Origin: Solirubrobacteraceae bacterium
GTDB lineage: Bacteria > Actinomycetota > Thermoleophilia > Solirubrobacterales > Solirubrobacteraceae
Direction of reading: 5' to 3'
Assembly (NCBI GenBank): GCA_030447005.1
Contig: JAUJME010000017.1
Coordinates: 9,672 to 17,336 of the forward strand
Length of the DNA: 7,665 nucleotides
A program made the translations under genes and the position numbers. The notes under the pieces were generated by a model. It made no database searches. It saw nothing but the letters and a program-made list of their open reading frames with translations, and was not told the origin of the DNA. How positions within the stretch are numbered: position 1 is the stretch's first letter; every line of letters begins with the position of its first letter. Of this stretch, positions 1 to 5,964 are shown one piece after another.

Positions 1-394
1 CGTCGCGGACGGCGATCGTCATCCGGACGAGGGCGCAGAGCTTGCCGTCGTCGTCGGTGACGTCGACCTCCCAGACCCAGGTGGAGCGGCCCTTGTGGCG
101 GCGGGTGGCGACCGCGTGGACGGTCCCGCCGAAGATCGGGCGCAGGAAGCTCGTCTGGTTGGAGAGGCCCATCGCCGCCTTGCCCTCCTCGCGGACGCCG
201 AGGAAGGTGCCGATCGAGGTGATCGACTCGGCGATGGTCGCGAAGAGCCCGCCGTGGACGAGGCCGAACGGCTGCTTGTGGTCGTCGGTGACGTCGACCT
301 TGGCCCGGACCTCCTCGGGTGTCGCGGAGACGACCTGGAGCCCGTAGAGGCGGTCAAATCCGGTCAGCGACTCCGGGCCGGGGAGGGCCGTCAT
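1..394 (-). CDS. PaaI/YdiI-type hotdog-fold acyl-CoA thioesterase (3' end cut by window edge)
   Basis: This is a small hotdog-fold thioesterase of the PaaI/YdiI/MenI type, which hydrolyses acyl-CoA thioesters in the cytoplasm. The ATG at 394 opens a frame of 131 visible residues that is still open at the left edge. Relatives are about 135-145 residues, so only a short tail is missing. The active-site helix reads GLVHGGLFATIAESITS (residues 44-60): the HGG turn is at 47-49, and Glu56 matches the catalytic glutamate of YdiI-like enzymes. The core strands follow (NQTSFLRP at 79-86, then a Gly-Gly turn and TVHAVATRRHKGRSTWVWEVDV). The exact substrate cannot be read from sequence; hydroxybenzoyl-, phenylacetyl- and dihydroxynaphthoyl-CoA are all handled by this family. 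It is divergent from the sigma-like fusion gene, with no obvious functional link. The family call is firm and the substrate is open. Confidence 0.9.
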   Translation of the reverse strand, partial: MTALPGPESLTGFDRLYGLQVVSATPEEVRAKVDVTDDHKQPFGLVHGGLFATIAESITSIGTFLGVREEGKAAMGLSNQTSFLRPIFGGTVHAVATRRHKGRSTWVWEVDVTDDDGKLCALVRMTIAVRD

Positions 395-402
395 GGCCGC
401 AG

Positions 403-408
403 ACCTTA
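403..408 (-). promoter_or_regulatory. Candidate -10 box (TAAGGT) of the thioesterase gene
   Basis: Read on the minus strand, TAAGGT fits the actinobacterial TANNNT -10 pattern and ends 8 bp before the ATG at 394. That places the expected transcription start at or next to the start codon. No Shine-Dalgarno sequence and no convincing -35 box are visible. Short boxes like this occur by chance, so this is a suggestion only. Confidence 0.35.
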
Positions 409-450
409 GTGGCGAGCAACGGCCGGGCGCGTCCGGTCCGGGCCGTTCAC

Positions 451-456
451 TACCCT
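451..456 (+). promoter_or_regulatory. Candidate -10 box (TACCCT) of the sigma-like fusion gene
   Basis: TACCCT fits TANNNT and ends 10 bp before the ATG at 467. The mRNA would therefore start within a few bases of the start codon, consistent with a leaderless message. No purine-rich ribosome-binding site precedes the ATG, and no clear -35 element is seen. Confidence 0.33.
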
Positions 457-466
457 TGCGACCCGC

Positions 467-1744
467 ATGGCTCTCGAGTCCCTCGCCCCCGACCAGCGCG
501 CGGTCGTCCAGCTCGTCCTCCAGCAGGGCCGCTCCTACGCGGACCTGGCCGGCCTCCTCGGCATCTCCGAGGACGCGGTCCGCCAGCGCGCACGGGCTGG
601 ACTGGGCACGCTGGGCGCCTCACACGCCCTCGGCGCCGAGGAGCAGGGGCGGGTCGCCGACTACCTGCTCGGCCAGGCGGCCGGGGAGGGCGAGTCGGTG
701 CGCGAGCTCATCGCCTCCTCGCCCGCCGCGCAGACCTGGGCGCGCGCAGTGGCCGCCGAGCTCGAGCCGGTCGCGCGCAAGGGGCTGCCGGAGATCCCGG
801 CGGGTGGCGCCGCCCCGGCGCGCGCGCCCGTCGCGGCGCCGGAGCCCGAGCCCGAGCCGGCGCCTGAGCCCGAGCGGGCGCCTGAGCCCGAGCTCGAGCC
901 GGAACCAGAACCCGAGCCGGAACCCGAGCCCGCCGCGGAGGCGCCCGCCGAGCGGCCGCGCCGCGAGCGCGTCCGCCGCCCGGCCGAGGGCGACGAGCCG
1001 GCGCCGTCGCGCTCCCGCCGCGAGCGCGCCCGGCGTCCCCGTCCCGAGCCGGCCGCTGCCACGCCGGCGCCCGCGGCCCCGCGCCGCTCCCGCCGGGAGA
1101 AGGCCAAGGAATCCGTCCCGGTCGGGCCCGAGCCACCCGCGTCGGAGCGCTCGTCGCGCGTCGGCGGGGCGTTCCTGATCGCCGGGCTCGCCGTCCTGCT
1201 CGCGGTGGCGGTCATCTGGCTGGTCGGGCGTGGCGACGAGGACACGGGCCGCCAGGCGCAGAACACGACCTCCCAGCCCACCCAGACCGCCGCCCAGCCC
1301 CAGCCGCTCGCCCAGCTCCCGCTCCGCGCCGAAGGCGGCTCGAACGCCGAGGGCATCGTCCAGCTCAACGCCACCCCGCAGGGCCAGGTGACCTTCACGC
1401 TCGCCGCCCGCAACGTCCCGCAGACCCGGGAGGGCCAGGCCTACGCCGTGTGGCTGATCGGCAAGGGCCAGCCCGCGCAGCGGCTGGGCTTCGCGAGCCC
1501 CGTCGGCGACGACGGCACCCTGGCCACCTCCGGCCCCCAGGCCGCCGACCAGGCCCGCTTCGTGGAGTGGCTGAGCCGCTACAGCCAGATCGTGGTCAGC
1601 CGCGAGACGACGGATCAGTCCAAGGATCCGGCCGAGGTCGTCCTCCGCGCCTCGCTCGCCCAGCTGCGCCAGGGCAACGGCCAGGGCGGCGGCGGTGGCG
1701 ACGGCGGCGCCGCGCCTAGCCCGACGGCGACGCCGGCGCCCTGA
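467..1744 (+). CDS. Membrane-tethered sigma-70 region-4-like HTH protein fused to an RskA-like anti-sigma domain
   Basis: This 425-residue protein looks like a sigma/anti-sigma hybrid. Residues 2-50 resemble sigma-70 region 4: LAPDQRAVVQLV, then SYADLAGLLGISEDAVRQRA as the helix-turn-helix. No region 2 is present, so it cannot be a complete sigma factor. Residues 57-103 are helical (RVADYLLGQ...SVRELIASS) and recall the N-terminal anti-sigma fold, but without zinc-binding Cys/His. Residues 125-230 form a disordered linker: a Glu-Pro repeat, then clusters of RRER. One membrane helix lies at about 233-254, flanked by Arg on the N side. Residues 284-400 resemble the RskA C-terminal domain (AYAVWLIGKGQPAQRLGF, later SQIVVSRE). 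A Gly-rich, Pro/Thr tail ends the protein. Expected topology is HTH inside and RskA-like domain outside. The DNA- or sigma-binding role is inferred; domain recognition is by eye. The 3' end overlaps the convergent flavoprotein gene by 29 bp. Confidence 0.8.
   Translation: MALESLAPDQRAVVQLVLQQGRSYADLAGLLGISEDAVRQRARAGLGTLGASHALGAEEQGRVADYLLGQAAGEGESVRELIASSPAAQTWARAVAAELEPVARKGLPEIPAGGAAPARAPVAAPEPEPEPAPEPERAPEPELEPEPEPEPEPEPAAEAPAERPRRERVRRPAEGDEPAPSRSRRERARRPRPEPAAATPAPAAPRRSRREKAKESVPVGPEPPASERSSRVGGAFLIAGLAVLLAVAVIWLVGRGDEDTGRQAQNTTSQPTQTAAQPQPLAQLPLRAEGGSNAEGIVQLNATPQGQVTFTLAARNVPQTREGQAYAVWLIGKGQPAQRLGFASPVGDDGTLATSGPQAADQARFVEWLSRYSQIVVSRETTDQSKDPAEVVLRASLAQLRQGNGQGGGGGDGGAAPSPTATPAP
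841..945 (+). repeat. Glu-Pro coding repeat, including a 17-bp tandem duplication
   Basis: This low-complexity tract of GAGCCC-like hexamers encodes the Glu-Pro linker of the membrane-tethered HTH protein. Within it, GGCGCCTGAGCCCGAGC occurs at 859-875 and again at 877-893, a perfect 17-bp copy with an 18-bp period that keeps the frame. The repeat probably grew by slippage. At the protein level it makes an extended, acidic spacer between the HTH and the membrane helix. Confidence 0.8.
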
Positions 1745-3374
1745 GCGCCAGCAGCTTCCCCGGGTTCATGACGCCGGACGGGTCGCAGCGCTCGCGCACG
1801 GCCTCGAGCACCCCGATCCCGAGGGGGCCGACCTCCGCCTCGAGGTAGGGCGCGTGGTCGCGCCCGACGGCGTGGTGGTGGGTGATCGTCCCGCCGGCGG
1901 CGAGGATCGCCCGGCAGGCGGCGTCCTTGGCGGCCAGCCACTGCCGCGCGGGCTCGGCCGACTGGCGCGCGAGCACGGTGAAGTAGAGCGAAGCGCCCGC
2001 GCCGTAGAGGTGGGAGACGTGGCAGACGACGAGCGGCGGCGTCCCGGCCGCCTCGAGCGAGCCGCGCAGGGCCGCGCGGGTCGCCTCGTGGAGCGCCAGC
2101 AGGTTCGACCAGGTGGTCGCCGTCTCGAGCGTCTCGACCAGCACGCCGCGGTCGAGCAGGTCGTCGCGCAGGTGCGGCGCGCCGTAGCGCCCCGCGCGCC
2201 ACGCCTCCCCCGGCCCGCGGCCGGCGTACAGGCCGCCCGCCGCCTTCAGCCGCCGCGCGGCGGGCGCCCGGCGGCGCGCGACGTCCTCCGGCTCGCCCTC
2301 CCAGCCCGCGATCAGCAGGCAGCCGCCGGCGTAGCCGCGCGCCCGCAGGAACGCACCCCCCGCGCGCGCCTTCAGGCTCTCCGTCCCGGCCAGGGCGAGC
2401 GACATGCGGGTCTCGGCGGCGTCGGACAGGCGGGCGACGTCGGGCGCCACCTCGGCCTGCACGAGGCCCCGCAGCGCGTCGGCGCCCTCGCCGAACGAGC
2501 GGAAGAACCACGCCTCGTAGCGGCGCGCCCGCGCCACCGGGCGGACGGCGAGGGTGATCTCGGTGAGCACGCCGAGCGCCCCCTCGGAGCCCACGAGCAG
2601 CTCGCGCAGCGACGGGCCGGCCGCGGTGGCGGGGACGGCCAGGGTCGAGAGCTCGCCGGCCGGCGTGGCGCAGCGCAGGGCGACGACGTGGTCGTCGATG
2701 CGCCCGAAGCCGGTCGACGCCTGCCCCGAGGAGCGCGTCGCGACGCAGCCGCCGACCGTCGCCCACTCATAGCTCTGCGGGTGGTGGCCGATCGTCAGCC
2801 CGCGCGCACCCAGGACATGGTCGGCCTCCGGCAGCCGGATCCCCGGCTCGAAGCGCGCCACCCGCGAGCGCTCGTCGAGGTCGACGACGCGATCGAGGCG
2901 CCCGAGGTCGAGCGAGATGACACCGGCGAGGCCGGCGCGCTCAGGCGCGAGGCCGCCGACGACGCTCGTGCCGCCGCCGAACGGGACGACCGCAACCCCC
3001 GCCTCCCCGCACGCGCGGACCACCTCGCCGATCTCCTCGGCGCTGCCGGGGGCGACCACCGCGTCGGGCGCGGCGGAGAGCTCTCCCGAGCGCTGCTCGA
3101 GCAGGTCGAGGTAGGACTTGCCCGCCGCCCGCAGGACCCGCGCGGCGCGGTCCGAGCGCACGTGCTCCTCCCCCACGATCCCCGCGAGGCGGTCGCGCGC
3201 GCCCGGGTCGAGCTCGGCGGGCGGCAGCCGGAGATCCTCGAGCGCCGGCGGCCGGGCGACCACGGTCCCGTCCACGCCGAGCTCGGAGCGCAGGAATCCC
3301 GAGGCGTGCTCGGGCAGCGACGGCCCGGCGCCCGGCTCCCCCCAGCCGTGGAAGACCTGCTCGCGCCGGCTCAT
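1716..3374 (-). CDS. Alkyldihydroxyacetonephosphate synthase-like FAD-binding oxidase
   Basis: This 552-residue VAO-fold flavoprotein resembles alkyldihydroxyacetonephosphate synthase (AGPS), which replaces the acyl chain of acyl-DHAP with a fatty alcohol to form the ether bond of ether lipids. Family landmarks appear in order: FHGWG near the N-terminus (8-12), the FAD loop PFGGGTSVVGG (131-141), ATVGGCVATRSSGQ (205-218), VGSEGALGVLTE (261-272), HLRDDLLDRG (401-410), CHVSHLYGAGASLYFTV (451-467), the histidine triad in THHHAVG (499-501), and a C-terminal DPSGVMNPGKLL. The triad plus the nearby Arg and Tyr match residues implicated in AGPS catalysis. Start: the ATG at 3374 overlaps the upstream TGA (ATGA), with GAGGGG 8 bp before it; upstream in-frame codons only mirror the SRPBCC gene. 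It is last in the leftward operon. An AGPS role is likely but not certain, because related oxidases act on 2-hydroxy acids. Confidence 0.85.
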   Translation of the reverse strand: MSRREQVFHGWGEPGAGPSLPEHASGFLRSELGVDGTVVARPPALEDLRLPPAELDPGARDRLAGIVGEEHVRSDRAARVLRAAGKSYLDLLEQRSGELSAAPDAVVAPGSAEEIGEVVRACGEAGVAVVPFGGGTSVVGGLAPERAGLAGVISLDLGRLDRVVDLDERSRVARFEPGIRLPEADHVLGARGLTIGHHPQSYEWATVGGCVATRSSGQASTGFGRIDDHVVALRCATPAGELSTLAVPATAAGPSLRELLVGSEGALGVLTEITLAVRPVARARRYEAWFFRSFGEGADALRGLVQAEVAPDVARLSDAAETRMSLALAGTESLKARAGGAFLRARGYAGGCLLIAGWEGEPEDVARRRAPAARRLKAAGGLYAGRGPGEAWRAGRYGAPHLRDDLLDRGVLVETLETATTWSNLLALHEATRAALRGSLEAAGTPPLVVCHVSHLYGAGASLYFTVLARQSAEPARQWLAAKDAACRAILAAGGTITHHHAVGRDHAPYLEAEVGPLGIGVLEAVRERCDPSGVMNPGKLLALRAPASPSG

Positions 3375-3814
3375 CCGCGCGGCCCCTCGACGATCTGAGC
3401 GAGCGCGTCGAGCGCGGAGTCGAGCTGGCGGCGCGCGGCCCCGCGGAGCTGGAGGACCCCGAGCCGCGCCCAGCCGCGCGGCTGCTGGTCGACCTCGATC
3501 GACAGCTCGGTCGCCTGCGGGTCCTCGCCCGGCGCGAGGCGCAGCTCGTAGCTGAGCGCGGAGAACAGCCGCGCGAACGGCGTCCCCTCGAGGTCCTGGC
3601 GCCAGCGGGCCAGATGCGGCGGCTCGGTCGTCGCCACGGAGTAGTCGGCCCGCACGGTCCGCCCGCGCGGGGTCATCGAGACGGTCGTCCAGCCGGCCGG
3701 CGAGACGTTCTCGACGCGCTGCGTCGCGGGCCACCATCGCGGCAGGTGGTGGGGATCGGTCGCCAGCGCCCACACGTCGCCGACCGGCGCCGCGATCCGT
3801 CGCGAGCGCTTCAT
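3371..3814 (-). CDS. SRPBCC (START-like / polyketide cyclase-type) family protein
   Basis: This 147-residue protein has the pattern of the SRPBCC hydrophobic-ligand fold. The N-terminal strand KRSRRIAAPVGDVWALATDPHHLPRWWP (residues 2-29) carries the usual 'aP...vW.l.tDp..lp.W.p' signature. Alternating strands follow, then a long C-terminal amphipathic helix (about 118-144) that would close the cavity. These domains bind or carry small lipophilic molecules; the ligand cannot be predicted. The ATG at 3814 is 13 bp after the apt stop. A GTG at 3820 in the same frame is a possible start adding two residues. The stop overlaps the next gene's ATG by 4 bp, suggesting translational coupling with the AGPS-like oxidase. 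That hints at, but does not prove, a shared lipid-related role. Confidence 0.8.
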   Translation of the reverse strand: MKRSRRIAAPVGDVWALATDPHHLPRWWPATQRVENVSPAGWTTVSMTPRGRTVRADYSVATTEPPHLARWRQDLEGTPFARLFSALSYELRLAPGEDPQATELSIEVDQQPRGWARLGVLQLRGAARRQLDSALDALAQIVEGPRG

Positions 3815-3827
3815 CCGCACGGCGCGC

Positions 3828-4361
3828 TCACTCCCCGTCGTATCCGATGAGCGCGTGGACGTCGGCGTCGCCGAGCTTCTCGCGGCCGCCGAGGAAGCCC
3901 AGCTCGACCAGGAAGGCGAAGCCGACGACCTCCCCGCCGATCTGGCGGACCAGGTCGGCGAGCGCCTGCGCGGTGCCGCCCGTGGCCAGCAGGTCGTCGT
4001 GGATGAGGACCCGCTCGCCGTGCGCGATCGCGTCGGCATGGAGCTCGAGCGCGTCGACGCCGTACTCGAGGATGTAGTCCGCGGAGATCGTGTCGGCCGG
4101 CAGCTTGCCGGGCTTGCGGGCGGGCACGAACCCGGCGCCCAGCTCGCGCGCCAGCGCGGCGCCGAGGATGAAGCCGCGGGCCTCCGCGGCCACCACGAAC
4201 TGCACGTCACGCGAGCGCGCCCACTCGGCGAGGCCGTCGACGGCCGCCTCGAGCGCCTCGGGGTCGAGCAGCAGCGGCGTGATGTCCTTGAAGACGATCC
4301 CCGGCGCGGGGAAGTCGGGGATGTCGCGGATGTGGGAGCGCAGGTCGACGCCCTGGCTCAC
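3828..4361 (-). CDS. apt: Adenine phosphoribosyltransferase
   Basis: This enzyme converts adenine and PRPP to AMP and pyrophosphate in cytoplasmic purine salvage. The 177-residue length is typical. Family landmarks are the N-terminal IRDIPDFPAPGIVFKDITPLL (residues 11-31), the VVAAEARGFILGAALA segment (56-71), the RKPGKLP loop (82-88), and the PRPP-binding motif VLIHDDLLATGGTA (118-131) with its acidic pair and TGGT turn. No key residue is missing. The start is a GTG at 4361 whose last bases form the upstream TGA (GTGA, 4-bp overlap), so translation is probably coupled to the FtsR-like regulator. apt is often found near relA in other bacteria; no such gene is visible here. Assignment is secure. 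Confidence 0.97.
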   Translation of the reverse strand: MSQGVDLRSHIRDIPDFPAPGIVFKDITPLLLDPEALEAAVDGLAEWARSRDVQFVVAAEARGFILGAALARELGAGFVPARKPGKLPADTISADYILEYGVDALELHADAIAHGERVLIHDDLLATGGTAQALADLVRQIGGEVVGFAFLVELGFLGGREKLGDADVHALIGYDGE

Positions 4362-5152
4362 TTCGCCACCCGCCGCAGGTCGCGCACGAGCAGCAGGTGC
4401 TTGAGGTGCGTCGCCACGGCGGCCAGGTTCTCGAGCGCCTCGATCGCCTCCTTGCGCCGCTCGGGGTTGCGCGAGCGCAGGGCCGGGGCGAGGATCTGCT
4501 GGAGCAGCTGGGACTCGCGGTCGGCCGAGGTGCGAAAGACGCGCAGGTTGCGCCCCGCGACGCCGTAGCGCGCCAGCCCGGCCGCCGAGCGGACGATCTC
4601 GCGCTCCGTCTCGTCGTAGTAGCGCGCGCCCGACCGGTTCTGGCCCGCGATGATCCCGTACTCCTCGAGCTCGGCGACGAGCTTGGGGGCGGCGCCCGTC
4701 TCCTCCACCACGTCGTCGAGCGAGTACAGCGCGCCCGACTCGCGGATGGAGAACGACGCCCGGCGCATCGCCGCCCCGGCGCGCCCGGGCTGCGGCGCCG
4801 CGGCGGGCGCCGGCCCGGCGATGTCGGACTCGGTGCGCCCCGCGGCGAGCTCCTGGCGGATGACGCGCAGCGGCAGGAACTCGTCGCGCTGGAGGCGCAG
4901 CACGGTCCGCAGCCGCGAGACGTCGGCCGCCGAGTAGAGCCGGTAGCCGCCCGGCGTGCGCCGCGGCGCGAGGAGCTTCTGGTCCTCGAGGTAGCGGATC
5001 TTCGAGATCGAGATGTCGGGGAACTCCGACACGAGCGCCTTGACCACCGCGCCGATGGTCAACGACTTCGCCTGGGTGGCGGCGGGCAGCGGAGCCGCCT
5101 CGGTCGCCGTCTGGCCGAGGTCCTCCTCGCCGGGCTCTGAGGTCACGGCCAT
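4358..5152 (-). CDS. ftsR: FtsR-like MerR-family transcriptional regulator (Rv1828 type)
   Basis: This 264-residue regulator has an N-terminal MerR winged helix at about 30-103. Segments such as LTIGAVVKAL, FPDISISKIRYLEDQKLL, RRTPGGYRLY and LRLQRDEFLPLRVIR are highly typical of the actinobacterial FtsR/Rv1828 group. A Pro/Ala linker (112-128) leads to a second helix-turn-helix-like domain (about 140-190: YSLDDVVEETGAAPKLVAEL, later ARYYDETE). Helices at 195-262 follow, probably for dimerisation. There is no Cys-rich metal site as in classic MerR sensors. In corynebacteria FtsR activates ftsZ expression, and the mycobacterial relative lies next to garA as here. It sits 5 bp after the FHA gene stop and overlaps apt by 4 bp. 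Orthology is inferred from sequence signature and synteny; the targets in this organism are unknown. Confidence 0.88.
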   Translation of the reverse strand: MAVTSEPGEEDLGQTATEAAPLPAATQAKSLTIGAVVKALVSEFPDISISKIRYLEDQKLLAPRRTPGGYRLYSAADVSRLRTVLRLQRDEFLPLRVIRQELAAGRTESDIAGPAPAAAPQPGRAGAAMRRASFSIRESGALYSLDDVVEETGAAPKLVAELEEYGIIAGQNRSGARYYDETEREIVRSAAGLARYGVAGRNLRVFRTSADRESQLLQQILAPALRSRNPERRKEAIEALENLAAVATHLKHLLLVRDLRRVAK

Positions 5153-5157
5153 CTAGG

Positions 5158-5628
5158 TCAGCGCGCCATGAACGTGAGCTTGTACTTGCCGACCTGGAGC
5201 TCGTCGCCGTCCTCGAGCCGGTGGGAGTCGATCCGCTTGCGGTTGACGTAGGTGCCGTTGAGCGAGCCGGAGTCGTCGAGGTGCCAGGCCCCGTGGCGCC
5301 GCACGAGCACCGCGTGGTCGCGGGAGACGGTGACGTCGTCGAGGAAGACGTCGGCGTCGGGCGAGCGCCCGACCGTCATGCGGTCGCCGACCAGCCCGAA
5401 GGACTGGCCCACCCGCCCGCCGCCCGAGCGGATCACGAGCGCGCCGCCGCCCGCCGCGACCTCGTCGACGTCGACCGGCTTGAGCTCGCCGGTCTCGTCG
5501 ATCATGTAGGTCGCCGTCGTCGCGTCGGACTTCGTCGGCTGCTCGACACCGACGAACGTCCCGCACTTCGGGCAGTAGTTCGCGTCCTCGCCGACGGCGA
5601 AGCCGCATTCGGGGCAGGTCCGGTCCAC
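5158..5628 (-). CDS. garA: GarA/OdhI-like FHA-domain protein with N-terminal zinc ribbon
   Basis: This 156-residue phosphothreonine-binding regulator has a zinc ribbon at residues 5-22 (CPEC...CPKC), a linker with DATTATYMIDE (36-45), and an FHA domain at about 62-155. FHA landmarks are VGRSPDADVFLDDVTVSRDH (86-105: Gly87-Arg88, Ser102, Arg103, His105) and GSLNGTYVNRKRID (121-134: Asn124). The FHA region closely matches GarA/OdhI, which hold 2-oxoglutarate dehydrogenase in check until a Ser/Thr kinase phosphorylates a Thr-Thr pair near the N-terminus. The Thr37-Thr38 pair sits where that switch is expected; the zinc ribbon is not part of mycobacterial GarA as I recall it. The start is a GTG at 5628, 15 bp after the RsiG-like stop, with a weak GCGAGG ribosome site. 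The FHA and ribbon are certain; GarA function and kinase control are inferred. Confidence 0.87.
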   Translation of the reverse strand: MDRTCPECGFAVGEDANYCPKCGTFVGVEQPTKSDATTATYMIDETGELKPVDVDEVAAGGGALVIRSGGGRVGQSFGLVGDRMTVGRSPDADVFLDDVTVSRDHAVLVRRHGAWHLDDSGSLNGTYVNRKRIDSHRLEDGDELQVGKYKLTFMAR

Positions 5629-5643
5629 GGGCCTCGCCGGGCC

Positions 5644-5904
5644 CTACGCCTCTTCCGGACCGCCCTGGGCCCGGCCGGCGAGGATGTCCGTCAGCCGCTG
5701 CACGTCGGCGCCCGAGATCACGTCCTCGCCGCCCTCGTGCTTCTTGCGCAGCCGGTTGACGAGCTCGGCGCGGAGGATGTCGATCTTGCCGTGAAGGATG
5801 CGCCGCTTGTAGGACACCTCCTGCTCCTCGTCCGTGAGCTGCTGGATGAGGTCCTTGAGCTCCTGATCCGAGAGCGAGCCCAGGTCCGGGAAGGTGTCCA
5901 TCAT
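5644..5904 (-). CDS. rsiG: RsiG-like small coiled-coil protein, candidate c-di-GMP-binding anti-sigma factor
   Basis: This 86-residue acidic, helical protein has a long helix at about 11-55 and a short C-terminal helix (66-77). The segment EEQEVSYKRRILHGKIDILRA fits the RsiG signature E(X)3S(X)2R(X)3Q(X)3D: Glu27, Ser31, Arg34 and Asp42 match, while His38 replaces the Gln. In Streptomyces, RsiG has two copies and, armed by c-di-GMP, sequesters sigma WhiG. As I recall the published work, Rubrobacter has a one-motif form that binds the dinucleotide as a homodimer; this protein has that one-motif form. The tandem ATG pair at 5904/5901 follows AGAGGAGAGGAA, whose end is 11 bp before the first ATG, so either ATG could be used. 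It is the first gene after the intergenic promoter and leads the FHA/MerR operon. No whiG-like sigma gene is in the window. Family is likely; ligand and partner are inferred. Confidence 0.78.
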   Translation of the reverse strand: MMDTFPDLGSLSDQELKDLIQQLTDEEQEVSYKRRILHGKIDILRAELVNRLRKKHEGGEDVISGADVQRLTDILAGRAQGGPEEA

Positions 5905-5964
5905 GGGATGTGCGGTTCCTCTCCTCTAAGAGAACGGCCACGCCGTCGACGCCGGCGAAGCGCG

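Noticed and set aside
661..1413. Minus-strand frame opposite the sigma-like fusion gene, with Gly-Ser repeats
   Set aside because: The Gly-Ser repeat is simply the reverse reading of the Glu-Pro codons. No fold or start signal supports it.
1735..1749. GGCGC/GCGCC stem-loop across the stop of the sigma-like gene as a terminator
   Set aside because: The stem has five base pairs, there is no U-run, and the site lies inside the convergent coding region. It is too weak to call in GC-rich sequence.
1695..3398. Long plus-strand open frame (567 codons) opposite the flavoprotein gene
   Set aside because: Its product is Arg/Ala/Gly-rich with no domain pattern. The opposite strand encodes a clear FAD-binding oxidase. 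In DNA this GC-rich, long antisense frames arise automatically.
3375..3773. Upstream in-frame extension of the flavoprotein gene
   Set aside because: It runs antisense-free but out of frame through the SRPBCC gene and lacks homology. The ATG at 3374 with its GAGGGG site and ATGA overlap is the better start.
3815..4210. Upstream extension of the SRPBCC frame through apt
   Set aside because: It is a Ser/Arg-rich frame-shifted reading of apt. The SRPBCC fold begins right at the ATG at 3814.
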